NCBI RefSeq assembly: GCF_024294785.1
Contig: NZ_JANCLT010000001.1
Span: 62,001-126,000 of the forward strand
Reading direction: 5' to 3'
DNA: 64,000 bases
DNA from: Ectobacillus ponti
GTDB taxonomy: Bacteria > Bacillota > Bacilli > Bacillales > Bacillaceae_G
The notes below the pieces were generated by a model. It was not told the origin of the DNA, did no database searches, and saw only the letters and a program-made list of their open reading frames with translations. Each line of letters starts with the position of its first letter. Position 1 is the first letter of the stretch. Of the stretch, positions 52,307 to 62,103 are shown piece by piece. The translations under genes and the position numbers were made by a program.

Positions 52307-53131
52307 CCCCCCTGCCTGCTTCAGGGCACCATGTGCCTCAGCGACAATCTCTGCCGGGCGCACAGCACTCCGGTCTTCTCCCGGCGCCGCGGCGCCGCTC
52401 CAGTTCAGATGAATCAAAAACTCAATATTTCCGTCTCCGCCTGTAATGGGTGAGTACGTCAAGCCGCAGATGTGATAGCCTTCCGCCATGGCGAATGCCA
52501 TAATATCAGCAATCACGGCTTCATGCACCTTCCGGTCACGGACAATGCCCTTCTTCCCGACCTGCTCCCTGCCCGCTTCAAATTGCGGCTTGATCAGCGC
52601 AGCCACATCACCGCCCGGCGCCAAAATAGCCTTTAAAGCCGGCAGGATCAACCGCAGCGAGATAAATGAAACATCAATGCTGGCAAACTGCGGCATTCCC
52701 TCTTGAAAATCGGCCGGTGTGGCATGGCGAAAATTTATCCGTTCCATAACCACAACACGCTCATCCTGGCGAAGCTTCCAAGCCAGTTGATTATAGCCGA
52801 CATCCACGGCATACGACAGCCTCGCTCCGTTCTGCAGGGCGCAATCTGTGAAGCCGCCGGTGGAAGCCCCGATATCCAGCACTATTTTATCCCGCAAATC
52901 GAGCTGAAAGACCTGCAGCGCCTTTTCCAGCTTGAAGCCACCGCGGCTGACGTACGGCATAACCTGCCCCTTTACCGTCAGCTGCGTGTCTGCCGGAATC
53001 TTTTCCCCCGGCTTATCGAGCCGCATTTCATTTGCGTACACAAGGCCGGCCATAACCGCGCGCTTTGCCTTTTCGCGCGTTTCCACAAGCCCTTGCTCCA
53101 CAAGCAATACATCAATTCGTTCCTTCTTCAT
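52298..53131 (-). CDS. tlyA: TlyA-type rRNA 2'-O-methyltransferase
   Basis: 277 residues. N-terminal S4 RNA-binding domain (RIDVLLVEQGLVETREKAKRAVMAGLVYANEMRLDKPGEKI) and an FtsJ-like SAM methyltransferase domain with VLDIGASTGGFTDCALQNGA. In B. subtilis the syntenic gene is yqxC. It likely methylates rRNA cytidines. It starts three bases after dxs, so the two are co-transcribed. Confidence 0.92.
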   Translation of the reverse strand: MKKERIDVLLVEQGLVETREKAKRAVMAGLVYANEMRLDKPGEKIPADTQLTVKGQVMPYVSRGGFKLEKALQVFQLDLRDKIVLDIGASTGGFTDCALQNGARLSYAVDVGYNQLAWKLRQDERVVVMERINFRHATPADFQEGMPQFASIDVSFISLRLILPALKAILAPGGDVAALIKPQFEAGREQVGKKGIVRDRKVHEAVIADIMAFAMAEGYHICGLTYSPITGGDGNIEFLIHLNWSGAAAPGEDRSAVRPAEIVAEAHGALKQAGGEE

Positions 53132-53134
53132 ACA

Positions 53135-55027
53135 TTACGCCCTTTTTTCTTTTGTCGGAACCATTGCTTGAATGCGCTCCGCCACATCTTTTGTTGTCAT
53201 GCCGATTTCTTCAAGCAGCTTGTTCACGCTGCCATGCTCGATGAAGCGGTCCGGAATTCCCATCAGTTCGATTTGGGCGCCCTGGTAGCCCTTTTCATGG
53301 GCAAACTCCAGTACACCGCTGCCAAAGCCGCCGGCAAGGCACGCTTCCTCAAGCGTCAAAACCGGAATTTCTCTTCCGAGCAGATTATGCAGATACTTCT
53401 CATCCATCGGCTTGATAAAGCGGGCATTGACGACCTGCACGGAGATACCCTGCTGCTCAAGCTGCTCCGCTGCTTCCAAAGCCATCGGAATGGTCGTGCC
53501 AAAGGTGAGGATTGCCGCATCTGTACCCTCGCGCAGTGTTTCCCACGTACCAACGGGAATGGCCTTCAGCTCCTGGTCCATCGGCACACCAAGGCCGTTG
53601 CCGCGCGGATAGCGAAGGGCAATCGGACCATCATCATAGGTTAATGCCGTATACACCATATGCTGCCCTTCATTCTCATCCTTCGGCATCATGATGACAA
53701 GGTTTGGCAGATGGCGCAGGAAGGCGATATCAAACACACCCTGATGTGTTTCGCCGTCTGCTCCGACTAAGCCGGCACGGTCAATGCCAAAGAACACGTT
53801 GAGGTTTTGGCGGCACACATCATGCACAACCTGGTCGTAGGCGCGCTGCAGGAAGGTGGAGTAAATGGCCAGGAACGGCTTCATTCCTTGCGTGGCCAAT
53901 CCTGCTGCCATTGTTGTCGCATGCTGCTCGGCAATCCCTACATCGAACATCCGGTCCGGGAATTCCTTGGCGAAGTTCTCCAGCTTTGAACCGACAGGCA
54001 TCGCAGGAGTAACCGCTACAATACGGGAATCTGTTTTGGCCATTTTACGGACTGTCTCACTGACAACCTTGCTCCAGGCAGGCGCCGCATCGCCGGATTT
54101 TACAAAATCGCCGGATTCAATCTTATAAGGTCCCGTGCCGTGCCATGTGCCAATGACATCGCTCTCAGCAGGCTTATAGCCTTTCCCCTTCTTCGTCAGC
54201 ACGTGCACGAGCACCGGCCCCTTTGTCTTCTTGGCGTAATGGAGGTTCTCGAGCAGGCTTTCATAATCATGGCCGTCCACCGGTCCAAGGTATGTGAAGC
54301 CGAGCTCTTCAAAGAACATGCCGGATACAAACATGTATTTCAGGCTGTCCTTCACGCGTTCCGCCGTAGCTGCAATTTTCCCGCCGACTGCCGGAATCTT
54401 TTTCAGCAGGTACTCCAGTTCGTCCTTCACCCAGTTGTACTTGCCTGCGGTGCGCAGGCGCCCAAGCACACTGTGCAAGGCTCCGACGTTCGGCGCGATG
54501 GACATTTCGTTATCATTCAGGATGACAATCATGTCGGTCTTCTCATGGCCGATATGGTTCAATGCCTCCAAAGCCATGCCGCCCGTCAGTGCGCCATCGC
54601 CAATAATCGGCACGATATACTCATGCGTTTTTTTCAAATCCCGGGCAATCGCCATTCCCATGGCGGCTGACAGAGACGTGGAGCTGTGGCCGGTCTCCCA
54701 CACATCGTGCTCGCTCTCGCAGCGCTTGGGAAAACCGCACAGGCCTTTGTACTGGCGCAATGTCGCAAAATCCTTTGCCCGCCCCGTCAAAATTTTGTGC
54801 ACATATGATTGATGTCCGACATCCCATAGAAACTTATCCTGCGGGCTGCTGAACACCTTATGCAAGGCAATCGTAAGCTCCACCACGCCGAGATTCGGCG
54901 CGATATGCCCGCCTGTCGCGGACAGCTCTTCTATTAAAAACTTGCGAATGTCTTCGCTCAACCGCTCCAATTCATCCACAGACATATTCTTCAAAAAGCC
55001 CGGGTCTTGAATTTGCGTCAGATCCAC
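53135..55027 (-). CDS. dxs: 1-deoxy-D-xylulose-5-phosphate synthase
   Basis: 630-residue thiamine diphosphate enzyme making DXP from pyruvate and glyceraldehyde-3-phosphate, the first step of the MEP isoprenoid pathway. [35 protein letters not shown] is the cofactor site, and [15 protein letters not shown] is in the pyrimidine domain. The GTG at 55025-55027 gives the family start [15 protein letters not shown]; another GTG three codons earlier is possible. Neither has a strong ribosome site. A promoter and a terminator-like hairpin precede it. The ispA gene just upstream is in the same pathway. Confidence 0.95.
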   Translation of the reverse strand: MDLTQIQDPGFLKNMSVDELERLSEDIRKFLIEELSATGGHIAPNLGVVELTIALHKVFSSPQDKFLWDVGHQSYVHKILTGRAKDFATLRQYKGLCGFPKRCESEHDVWETGHSSTSLSAAMGMAIARDLKKTHEYIVPIIGDGALTGGMALEALNHIGHEKTDMIVILNDNEMSIAPNVGALHSVLGRLRTAGKYNWVKDELEYLLKKIPAVGGKIAATAERVKDSLKYMFVSGMFFEELGFTYLGPVDGHDYESLLENLHYAKKTKGPVLVHVLTKKGKGYKPAESDVIGTWHGTGPYKIESGDFVKSGDAAPAWSKVVSETVRKMAKTDSRIVAVTPAMPVGSKLENFAKEFPDRMFDVGIAEQHATTMAAGLATQGMKPFLAIYSTFLQRAYDQVVHDVCRQNLNVFFGIDRAGLVGADGETHQGVFDIAFLRHLPNLVIMMPKDENEGQHMVYTALTYDDGPIALRYPRGNGLGVPMDQELKAIPVGTWETLREGTDAAILTFGTTIPMALEAAEQLEQQGISVQVVNARFIKPMDEKYLHNLLGREIPVLTLEEACLAGGFGSGVLEFAHEKGYQGAQIELMGIPDRFIEHGSVNKLLEEIGMTTKDVAERIQAMVPTKEKRA

Positions 55028-55152
55028 CAGGATCACTCACTTTCGTTTCATAATCAGTTTCTGTCACTTGCATCATTATAAAGAAGTTTGGCCAAGTAGA
55101 GTAGTACTATTGTATCACTTTTTCCGCCAGCTTAGGACTTTTGCCCAATTTG

Positions 55153-55185
55153 AAAAAAGAGCCGCTAACACAGAGTGATAACGGC
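55153..55185 (-). terminator. Terminator-like hairpin in the dxs leader
   Basis: Minus strand GCCGTTATCAC, three bases, GTGTTAGCGGC (11 positions with one wobble and one mismatch), followed by TCTTTTTTC. It lies between the dxs promoter and the dxs start codon, about 125 bases before the latter, so it may attenuate dxs. Confidence 0.65.
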
Positions 55186-55242
55186 CGCAGCTGTTCCCTA
55201 TCCACTTTTCCCGATGTTCTATAACAGAATGTCTTTGCTTTC

Positions 55243-55271
55243 TTTATACCATAAAAGCGGGAATGTCTCAA
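55243..55271 (-). promoter_or_regulatory. Sigma-A promoter of dxs embedded in the ispA terminator
   Basis: Minus strand TTGAGA (55266-55271), 17 bases, TATAAA (55243-55248). The -35 lies in the loop and right arm of the ispA terminator hairpin. Confidence 0.7.
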
Positions 55272-55287
55272 CCGAGACGATTCCCGC
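55257..55287 (-). terminator. Terminator of ispA
   Basis: GCGGGAAT, GTCTC, four-base loop, GAGAC, ATTCCCGC with one unpaired base, then TTTTATGG on the minus strand; about 42 bases after the ispA stop. Confidence 0.75.
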
Positions 55288-55328
55288 CATCTTATACTCG
55301 TTAAAGGATTGTACAGCCTTTGTACAAA

Positions 55329-56219
55329 TCAGGACTTTCGGTTCGCCACCACATCGCAGATGGCCAGCAAGAATTCATCCTGCAGCCCAAGAGATGCCAC
55401 TGCTTCCTTTGCCTGTGCGGTGAGCTGCTGCAGAACGGCTTTGGACTCCTCCAGTCCCAGCAGTGAAACATACGTGCTTTTTTCATTGCTGATGTCACTG
55501 CCGACCGGCTTGCCGATTTCCTCTTCCGTCCCCTCCACATCCAGAATATCATCACGGATTTGGAAGGCCAAGCCGAGATTGCGGGCGAATATCAACAGCT
55601 TCTCCGTCTGCTCGTCCGAGGCTTCCGCCAGAATGGCTCCCGCCAGCACGGCAAACTCCAGCAGGCGGCCTGTTTTCCGCACATGGACAGCCTCCAGCTC
55701 TGCAAGGGAAAGCTGCCTCCGTTCCCCTTCCATATCAGCAACCTGCCCGGCAACCATGCCCTCCGGACCGGCCGCCTTGGCCAATTCGGACAGCAAGCGC
55801 AGCTTCATCCGCGCTGTTACAAGCGGATGGGCATCCTCTGCAATCACTTGAAATGCATAAGTCAGCAGGCCATCACCGGCCAAAATAGCCATTGCTTCGC
55901 CGAATACCTTATGATTGGTCGGCTTGCCCCGGCGCAAGTCATCATTATCCATGCTCGGCAGGTCATCATGGATCAGCGAATATGTATGAATCATCTCCAG
56001 TGCGCACGCCGTCGCCAGCCCAGCCGCCTGCTCCCGGCCAAACGCATGCAGCGTCGCAAATAACAGAAGCGGGCGAATGCGCTTACCGCCTGCCTCCAGA
56101 GAATATATCATGGCTTCCTTCAGAGTATCAGGCGCCTGAAGACGAGAGGCATACGCAACTGTCTCTTGATCCATGCGTTGCTTGCTTTCCTGCAAAAATT
56201 CCTTAAACAGTGTGCTCAC
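55329..56219 (-). CDS. ispA: Farnesyl diphosphate synthase
   Basis: 296-residue prenyltransferase. First Asp-rich motif [10 protein letters not shown] (85-94), second [17 protein letters not shown] near residue 46-50 binds diphosphate. Makes C15 prenyl diphosphate from IPP and DMAPP. It overlaps the xseB stop by 4 bases (ATGA). Confidence 0.95.
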   Translation of the reverse strand: MSTLFKEFLQESKQRMDQETVAYASRLQAPDTLKEAMIYSLEAGGKRIRPLLLFATLHAFGREQAAGLATACALEMIHTYSLIHDDLPSMDNDDLRRGKPTNHKVFGEAMAILAGDGLLTYAFQVIAEDAHPLVTARMKLRLLSELAKAAGPEGMVAGQVADMEGERRQLSLAELEAVHVRKTGRLLEFAVLAGAILAEASDEQTEKLLIFARNLGLAFQIRDDILDVEGTEEEIGKPVGSDISNEKSTYVSLLGLEESKAVLQQLTAQAKEAVASLGLQDEFLLAICDVVANRKS

Positions 56220-56446
56220 GCCTCGTCCCCTCCGACTGAGAACGGACGCAGCTCTCCGTTTTCCCCCAGGATGACTGTCATTTGCTGCTCTGCATTTTTC
56301 AGCTTCTCATCGCACAGCTTGGACAGCTGCATGCCCTCCTGAAAATACGAAATGGCTTCCTCAAGCGGCACATCGCCCTGCTCCAGCTTCAGCACAAGCT
56401 GTTCAAGCTGATTGATGGCTTCCTCAAAGCTTATCTGTTTTTCCAT
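56216..56446 (-). CDS. xseB: Exodeoxyribonuclease VII small subunit
   Basis: 76 residues, helical: [52 protein letters not shown]. The FEEA..LE..V..LE.G..PLEEA...F.EGM.L pattern is XseB. Binds XseA. Overlaps xseA by 23 bases and ispA by 4. Confidence 0.95.
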   Translation of the reverse strand: MEKQISFEEAINQLEQLVLKLEQGDVPLEEAISYFQEGMQLSKLCDEKLKNAEQQMTVILGENGELRPFSVGGDEA

Positions 56447-57794
56447 CCGTCAGTTCACCCTCCTCTATTCCCCTGACTGTACAAGACAACCGGCCGTCCT
56501 GCAGCCTGACTGTCAGTTCTTCTCCCGGCTTTGCCTGCGTGACACTCTTCATCACTTCATTTTGCCCGTTATAGGCAACGCTGTAGCCACGCAGCATCAC
56601 CCGCATCGGGCTCAGCGCCTCCAGCTTTTCTCCGATTCTGGCAAAGGAGCCCCGCTTCAGCTGCAAGACTCCCTGCATTTCCCGGTACAACCGTTTTTGC
56701 AGCATGCTGCGAAGCGCCCGGGCGCCTGCGATTTTCTGTGCCGGATGGTGCTTTTGCACCCCAAGCAGCAGCTGGCGGACATGCGTCTGCTTGCGCTCCA
56801 AATAGCGCCCCTTTGCCTGCAGCAATCGGTCCAGCACACGGTCCAGCTCCTCTTCCTTCTGTGCATACAGCTGCTTCGGATAACGAAATGCATAGGACTT
56901 TTGCAGCGTTTGCAGCTTTTCCTTCTTCCCGGACAGCTGCTTTTGCATGGCACGCTGCAGCCGAAGAGTCCGCTGCAGCACGCGCTCCTCAAGCTCCGCC
57001 ATGCTTGGCACGGCCAATTCTGCCGCCGCTGTCGGCGTTGCGGCACGTACATCGGCCACAAAATCAGCAATGGTCGTATCTGTTTCGTGCCCCACCGCAG
57101 AAATGACCGGAATGCGGCTGTTGAAAATGGCCCGGGCTACAATCTCTTCATTAAAAGCCCACAGCTCTTCAATGGAGCCGCCGCCGCGCCCGACAATCAG
57201 CACATCAATGCCGCCGAGTTCGTTTGCCCGGCGAATCCCCTCTGCCACGGAAGCCGGGGCCTGCCCGCCTTGCACCAGAACTGGGAACACGACGATGTTG
57301 ACAGCCGGGTGACGACGTTTGATGGTTGTGATGACATCCCGGATGGCTGCGCCTGTGGGGGATGTCACCACCCCGACCGTATGCGGGTAGGAAGGCAGCT
57401 GCTGCTTGCAGGCAGGCGAAAACAACCCTTCCTGCTGCAGCCGTCCCTTCAGCTGCTCAAACGCCAAGTACAAGCTGCCGATGCCGTCCGGCTGCATGTC
57501 ATTCACATACAGCTGATAGTTGCCTCCTGCTTCGTAAATGGCCACCTGGCCGCGCACGAGCACCTTCATGCCTTCCGCCGGACGAAACGGAAGCGAGCGG
57601 TTTTGGGCCGCGAACATGACAGAAGCGATACGGGCATTCTCGTCCTTTAACGTGAAGTACATATGGCCGCGGCTGTGCAGCTTGTAGTTGGAGATTTCCC
57701 CCTTCAGCCACACATCCTGCAGGTGCGGGTCGCGTTCCATACGCGCCTTTAAATACTTGGTCAGCGCCGTTACCGTCAAATATGATTTTTCCAT
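56424..57794 (-). CDS. xseA: Exodeoxyribonuclease VII large subunit
   Basis: 456 residues. N-terminal OB fold ([32 protein letters not shown]), catalytic core [23 protein letters not shown] and [47 protein letters not shown], then a coiled coil. Degrades single-stranded DNA to short oligonucleotides. Part of nusB-folD-xseA-xseB-ispA. Confidence 0.96.
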   Translation of the reverse strand: MEKSYLTVTALTKYLKARMERDPHLQDVWLKGEISNYKLHSRGHMYFTLKDENARIASVMFAAQNRSLPFRPAEGMKVLVRGQVAIYEAGGNYQLYVNDMQPDGIGSLYLAFEQLKGRLQQEGLFSPACKQQLPSYPHTVGVVTSPTGAAIRDVITTIKRRHPAVNIVVFPVLVQGGQAPASVAEGIRRANELGGIDVLIVGRGGGSIEELWAFNEEIVARAIFNSRIPVISAVGHETDTTIADFVADVRAATPTAAAELAVPSMAELEERVLQRTLRLQRAMQKQLSGKKEKLQTLQKSYAFRYPKQLYAQKEEELDRVLDRLLQAKGRYLERKQTHVRQLLLGVQKHHPAQKIAGARALRSMLQKRLYREMQGVLQLKRGSFARIGEKLEALSPMRVMLRGYSVAYNGQNEVMKSVTQAKPGEELTVRLQDGRLSCTVRGIEEGELTDGKTDKL

Positions 57795-57809
57795 ATATGC
57801 CTCCTGCGG

Positions 57810-58673
57810 TTACCTGGTGCAGGCTACTTTTGTACGCTCCGCCGATGCCACTGTATTGTGCAGCAGCATCGTGATTGTCATCGGGCCGACACCGCCCGGA
57901 ACAGGCGTGATGTAGCTGGCGACCTTTTGTACTTGTTCAAAGTCCACATCACCGCACAGCTTGCCGGTGTCAAGGCGGTTTACGCCGACATCAATCACAG
58001 CTGCTCCCTCCTTCACATACTCAGCCGTAATCAGCTTCGGACGGCCCACTGCGACAACAAGAATGTCAGCAAGCCTTGTCAGGCTTGCCATATTTTGCGT
58101 TTTGGAATGGCAGTATGTAACTGTGGCATCCTCTTGCAGGAAGAGCTGGCCGACCGGCTTGCCGACGATATTGCTGCGGCCGATAATCACCACATGCTTG
58201 CCGGCAATCGGGATGTTCTTTTCCTTCACCAGTTCTATAATGCCATGCGGTGTGCACGGAAGGAAAGTTTCCTGCCCCGTCATCATCCGGCCGATGCTGA
58301 CGGGATGGAAGCCGTCCACATCCTTCTCCGGGGAAATGCGTTCAATAACCGCATCTTCTTCAATATGCTTTGGCAGCGGCAGCTGCACGAGGATACCGTG
58401 AATATGCGCCGCCTCATTCAAGCGGTCAATCTCCTGCAGCAGGCGCTCCTGGGTAATCGTATCGGGAAACTCAATCAATTCTGAATGTATGCCTGTTTCT
58501 TCACAGCCGCGTTGCTTTCCTTTCACGTAAGAACGCGATGCCGGATCATCGCCCACCAAAATAACAGCGAGCCCCGGAACGATGCCTTGCTCACGCAATA
58601 GCGTCGTTTGCTCCTTCAACTGCTGGCGCTTTTTCTTTGCGACTTCCATTCCTTGAATCAGTTCTGCCGTCAT
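57810..58673 (-). CDS. folD: Methylenetetrahydrofolate dehydrogenase/cyclohydrolase
   Basis: 287-residue bifunctional folate enzyme. VGDDPASRSYVKGKQRGCEETGI holds the catalytic Lys, and GRSNIVGKPVGQLFLQEDATVTYCHSKT and YITPVPGGVGPMTITMLLHNT are signature segments. NADP-dependent in most bacteria. Follows nusB by 21 bases. Confidence 0.96.
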   Translation of the reverse strand: MTAELIQGMEVAKKKRQQLKEQTTLLREQGIVPGLAVILVGDDPASRSYVKGKQRGCEETGIHSELIEFPDTITQERLLQEIDRLNEAAHIHGILVQLPLPKHIEEDAVIERISPEKDVDGFHPVSIGRMMTGQETFLPCTPHGIIELVKEKNIPIAGKHVVIIGRSNIVGKPVGQLFLQEDATVTYCHSKTQNMASLTRLADILVVAVGRPKLITAEYVKEGAAVIDVGVNRLDTGKLCGDVDFEQVQKVASYITPVPGGVGPMTITMLLHNTVASAERTKVACTR

Positions 58674-58694
58674 TTCCGATTCCCCCTTGGTTTT

Positions 58695-59087
58695 TTACAT
58701 CGTTTCTTTTATTTTTGATAACACACCGTTCACAAAGCGGCGTGATTCATCATCCCCATACACCTTCGAAACTTCAATGGCCTCGTTAATGGATACACTT
58801 GGAGGAATATCCCCCATGAACTTCATCTCGTATGCCGCAATGCGCAAAATGTTGCGGTCCACTGTGCTGACACGGTCCAGCTTCCAATTTTCAAGATACT
58901 GGCTGATCATTTGGTCCAGCTCGTCCCGATGCTCAACACATCCCTGCACAAGCGCTTCAAGAAATTCGTTGCTTTCTTCCCCTTCCTCGAGCGTGTTCGC
59001 AATCAGCGTCTGTACATCTGTCTCGCCGGCAATATCCATTTGATAGAGTGCCTGCATAGCCTTTTCTCTTGCAGTTCTGCGTTTCAT
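58695..59087 (-). CDS. nusB: Transcription antitermination factor NusB
   Basis: 130-residue all-helical protein that binds boxA RNA with S10 during rRNA transcription. [20 protein letters not shown] at the N-terminus and [52 protein letters not shown] at the C-terminus are diagnostic. First gene of its operon. Confidence 0.96.
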   Translation of the reverse strand: MKRRTAREKAMQALYQMDIAGETDVQTLIANTLEEGEESNEFLEALVQGCVEHRDELDQMISQYLENWKLDRVSTVDRNILRIAAYEMKFMGDIPPSVSINEAIEVSKVYGDDESRRFVNGVLSKIKETM

Positions 59088-59392
59088 CCTTCATTCTCCT
59101 TTGTGCGTCTATATCCACTATAATTTGTTATCCGGTTGTCATTTATCCGATTGATAATATCATGATGATACCATAAGTACGGGGTATGTATACTACTGTC
59201 TTCGGAAAAAGTTAACTTCAAGGTAATCATCATACCATAATGTACGTGTTTGATGAAATAGGGGGATGGGATGGAAGCGATTGCTTTTCTGTGAAAAGAA
59301 AACGCAACAGCCCCTCCTTTTTTGAAGTCCTGAAATGCGGCAGCAGGACCGCTGAATATGCTCCAGGAACAACTCCCCTGTATCCGCCCCAC
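59088..59392. other. Regulatory region upstream of nusB
   Basis: No gene is credible here; a 113-codon minus-strand frame lacks a ribosome site and family resemblance. Two copies of TTATGGTAT followed by SATSAT (59163-59175 and 59227-59239, minus strand) each contain a TGG-TAT.AT extended -10, so tandem promoters for nusB are likely. Confidence 0.5.
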
Positions 59393-59422
59393 AAAAAAAG
59401 GAGGCTGCCTCAGGCAGCCTCC
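59393..59422 (-). terminator. Terminator of the Asp23 gene
   Basis: GGAGGCTGCC, three bases, GGCAGCCTCC with TTTTTTTG following on the minus strand. Confidence 0.93.
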
Positions 59423-59431
59423 CATTGCTCA

Positions 59432-59824
59432 TTAAATTGGTTCAATCTCCGTCTTCGGCACGTCAAAGGTAACGCCGACAACGTGTACGTTGACTTCCTT
59501 CAAATCAAGTCCCGTCATTGTCAGCAGCGCCTGACGGATGTTGTCCTGAATGCGCTGTGCCACAGATGGGATGGAGACGCCAAAATACATCTGGACGTAC
59601 ACATCCACTACAATGCCTTCGTTTGTCAGCTCCACCCGCACACCCTTGCCGTGGTTTTTGCGGCCCAGCTTCTCCACTACACCCGCTGCAAAGTTGCCGC
59701 GCATTGCCGCCACACCTTCCACCTCTGTAGATGCGATGCCTGCAATAACTTCGATGACTTCAGGTGCAATCTCCACCTTGCCAAGCGTTGTTTCTTGCCC
59801 CATGTCCAGCATATGTTCTGCCAT
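59432..59824 (-). CDS. yqhY: Asp23/Gls24 family envelope stress protein (YqhY)
   Basis: 130 residues: PEVIEVIAGIASTEVEGVAAMRGN, GKGVRVELTNEGIVVDVYVQMYFGVSIPSVAQRIQDNIRQALLTMTGLDLKEVNVHVVGVTF. In B. subtilis YqhY is co-transcribed with accBC and linked to control of acetyl-CoA carboxylase activity. It starts 42 bases after accC, consistent with that. Confidence 0.94.
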   Translation of the reverse strand: MAEHMLDMGQETTLGKVEIAPEVIEVIAGIASTEVEGVAAMRGNFAAGVVEKLGRKNHGKGVRVELTNEGIVVDVYVQMYFGVSIPSVAQRIQDNIRQALLTMTGLDLKEVNVHVVGVTFDVPKTEIEPI

Positions 59825-59866
59825 GAGAAAACCTCCTTTTGTTTGCCGCCCGCCTTGGGTGCAGCT

Positions 59867-61219
59867 TTATTGCTTTACAAGCTCATGCTGCTCCAGGAAC
59901 TTCGTGTTGAATTCTCCCTTAACGAAGTCAGGATGCTCCAGCAGCTGCTGATGGAACGGAATCGTTGTATGTACACCTTCAATAATGAACTCGCCAAGGG
60001 CGCGCTTCATTTTCGCGACCGCTTCTTCCCGCGTCTTTCCGTGTACAATCAGCTTTGCCACCATGGAGTCGTAATAAGGAGGGATGGTGTAGCCCGGATA
60101 GACAGCAGAGTCAATCCGCACCCCGTAACCGCCCGGAGGCAGGTACACGTTCACCTTTCCTGGAGATGGCATAAAGTTTTTCGCAGGGTTTTCCGCATTG
60201 ATGCGGCATTCAATTGCCCAGCCGTTAAACTGCACTTCCTCCTGCGTCAGGGAAAGCTTCTCCCCCGCTGCGACGCGGAGTTGTTCCTTAATCAGGTCCA
60301 CGCCCGTTACCATCTCAGTAACAGGATGCTCCACTTGAATTCTTGTATTCATTTCCATGAAGTAAAACTTCTTTTGCTTATATTCATAGATAAACTCGAC
60401 TGTCCCGGCACCTGTGTAATCCACAGCCTGCGCGGCCTTCACCGCAGCCTCTCCCATTTGTCTGCGGACTTCCGCATCCAACGCAGGAGACGGTGTCTCC
60501 TCCAGAAGCTTTTGCAGACGGCGCTGGATGGAGCAATCTCGCTCTCCAAGATGAATGACATTGCCGTGCGTATCCGCCATAACCTGAATCTCCACGTGGC
60601 GGAAGTCTTCAATATATTTCTCGATATATACACCTGGATTGCCAAAGGCTGTGCTTGCTTCCTGCTGGGTGATTTGGATCCCCTTCACCAGCTCCTGCTC
60701 GCTGCGGGCAACGCGAATTCCTTTCCCGCCGCCGCCGGCAGTCGCCTTGATGATCACCGGATAGCCCATTTCGGCTGCCAGCTCAATCGCTTCTTCCGTG
60801 CTCTTGATGATGCCCTGTGAACCGGGTACAATCGGAACCCCTGCTTGCTTCATTGTATCACGCGCAACGTCTTTTGTGCCCATTTTTGAAATGGCTTCCG
60901 GGGTTGGACCGATAAAAACGATATTGCATTCCCGGCACAGCTCGGCAAAATCAGCATTCTCCGCCAAGAAACCGTATCCCGGGTGAATGCCTTCACAGCC
61001 TGTAAGCTTGGCCACGCTGATGATGTTCGTAAAGTTCAGATAGCTCTCCTTGGAGGCTGTAGGGCCAACGCAATAAGCCTCATCCGCCAACTGCACATGC
61101 AGCGCCTCTTTGTCAGCCTCTGAATAAATCGCTACTGTTTCAATCCCCATCTCCTTGCAGGCGCGGATAATGCGCACTGCAATCTCACCGCGGTTTGCAA
61201 TCAATACTTTTTTCAACAT
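59867..61219 (-). CDS. accC: Biotin carboxylase subunit of acetyl-CoA carboxylase
   Basis: 450-residue ATP-grasp enzyme that carboxylates biotin on Acc[21 protein letters not shown] binds [25 protein letters not shown] is the biotin carboxylase signature. Starts 14 bases after accB. Because no other biotin carboxylase is in this window, it might also serve the YqjD carboxyltransferase, which is inference. Confidence 0.97.
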   Translation of the reverse strand: MLKKVLIANRGEIAVRIIRACKEMGIETVAIYSEADKEALHVQLADEAYCVGPTASKESYLNFTNIISVAKLTGCEGIHPGYGFLAENADFAELCRECNIVFIGPTPEAISKMGTKDVARDTMKQAGVPIVPGSQGIIKSTEEAIELAAEMGYPVIIKATAGGGGKGIRVARSEQELVKGIQITQQEASTAFGNPGVYIEKYIEDFRHVEIQVMADTHGNVIHLGERDCSIQRRLQKLLEETPSPALDAEVRRQMGEAAVKAAQAVDYTGAGTVEFIYEYKQKKFYFMEMNTRIQVEHPVTEMVTGVDLIKEQLRVAAGEKLSLTQEEVQFNGWAIECRINAENPAKNFMPSPGKVNVYLPPGGYGVRIDSAVYPGYTIPPYYDSMVAKLIVHGKTREEAVAKMKRALGEFIIEGVHTTIPFHQQLLEHPDFVKGEFNTKFLEQHELVKQ

Positions 61220-61233
61220 GTCCGTTTGCTCCC

Positions 61234-61719
61234 TTATGCCTTCACGAGGAATAATGGCTGGCCATATTCCACGAGCTGGCCGTTTTTCACCAATACTTCC
61301 ACAATCTCGCCGTTCACTTCCGCTTCAATCTCGTTAAACAGCTTCATTGCTTCTACAATGCACACAACAGTGTCTTCGCCGACACGGCTGCCGACAGAAA
61401 CGTAAGGGCCGACCTCCGGGGACGGAGACGCATAGAATGTGCCAACCATTGGAGATGTAATTTTATGCAGGTTTGCCGCTTCAGCTGCCGGCGCTTCCTT
61501 CACCTCTGGCGCAGGCGCTGCCGCCGGTGCTGGTGCAGGTGCTGCCTGTACTGCCGCCGGAGCCGCCTGCTCTACAACAGGTACTGCTTGATATGTAACT
61601 ACTTCGCCGGATTGCTTTTTCATCCGGATGGAAGCTCCCTCATTTACGTACTCAAACTCGTCAATGTTGGAGTTGTCAATCAGCTTAATCAGTTCCCGTA
61701 CTTCTTGAATCTTGAACAT
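61234..61719 (-). CDS. accB: Biotin carboxyl carrier protein
   Basis: 161 residues. N-terminal [28 protein letters not shown], an Ala/Pro-rich hinge (about 45-80) and the biotinyl domain with the biotinylated Lys126 in EAMK. The ATG at 61717-61719 follows GGGAGTGG. First gene of accB-accC-yqhY. A palindrome resembling a FapR site is next to its promoter. Confidence 0.97.
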   Translation of the reverse strand: MFKIQEVRELIKLIDNSNIDEFEYVNEGASIRMKKQSGEVVTYQAVPVVEQAAPAAVQAAPAPAPAAAPAPEVKEAPAAEAANLHKITSPMVGTFYASPSPEVGPYVSVGSRVGEDTVVCIVEAMKLFNEIEAEVNGEIVEVLVKNGQLVEYGQPLFLVKA

Positions 61720-61807
61720 GGATTCCACTCCCATCTACTTGTTTACACCTTCATCTTACGACAAAATGTTTTAAAATTCCAATTATTTTTATAAAATATC
61801 GTATTCT

Positions 61808-61813
61808 ATTATA
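61808..61813 (-). promoter_or_regulatory. -10 element of the accB promoter
   Basis: Minus strand TATAAT, about 90 bases before accB. The -35 position (CTCTTT, 61831-61836) is poor, so either another factor helps or the true promoter is elsewhere in this AT-rich stretch. Confidence 0.5.
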
Positions 61814-61836
61814 TAACACTCTTTGTGCATAAAGAG

Positions 61837-61853
61837 TTATTACCTAGTAATAA
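61837..61853. promoter_or_regulatory. FapR-like palindrome upstream of accBC
   Basis: TTATTACCTAGTAATAA, a perfect inverted repeat with 7-base arms and CTA centre. It has the length and central ACCT of the FapR operator (TTAGTACCT..TACTAA type). It abuts the -35 position of the candidate accB promoter. Confidence 0.5.
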
Positions 61854-62067
61854 TAGCAACTAACACGCAAAATTGGCAAGACCACTGTTACAGAAAAATT
61901 TTCCTCCCCTTTTATCCTCTCCCTAACTTCTATCCCACAAACATATTTCCCTGTCCTCATGCCAGCTTTTCTTCATTTTTGGCAGGTGAGTTTGCCAGAA
62001 TACAAGAGGTGCCTCCATCAAAAGAAAGGGTTGTAATTCCTTTCACAGAAGGACAGCCAACAGAAAA
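61854..62067. other. Non-coding stretch between the spoIIIA operon and accB
   Basis: No gene or strong structure is seen. A weak inverted repeat TGGCA...TGCCA lies near 61980-62000. Confidence 0.4.
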
Positions 62068-62089
62068 GCTACCGGGGAATTCCGGTAGC
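62068..62089 (-). terminator. Terminator of the spoIIIA operon
   Basis: GCTACCGG, six bases, CCGGTAGC with TTTTCTG following on the minus strand. Confidence 0.88.
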
Positions 62090-62103
62090 CTTTGGTTATT
62101 CTA

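Noticed and set aside
59084-59425. 113-codon minus-strand frame upstream of nusB
   Set aside because: No ribosome site, no family resemblance, and it runs through candidate promoters and into nusB's start region.
59240-60820. 526-codon plus-strand frame opposite accC and yqhY
   Set aside because: Antisense to two clear genes, composition Cys/His/Leu-rich without domains, no ribosome site; a shadow frame.
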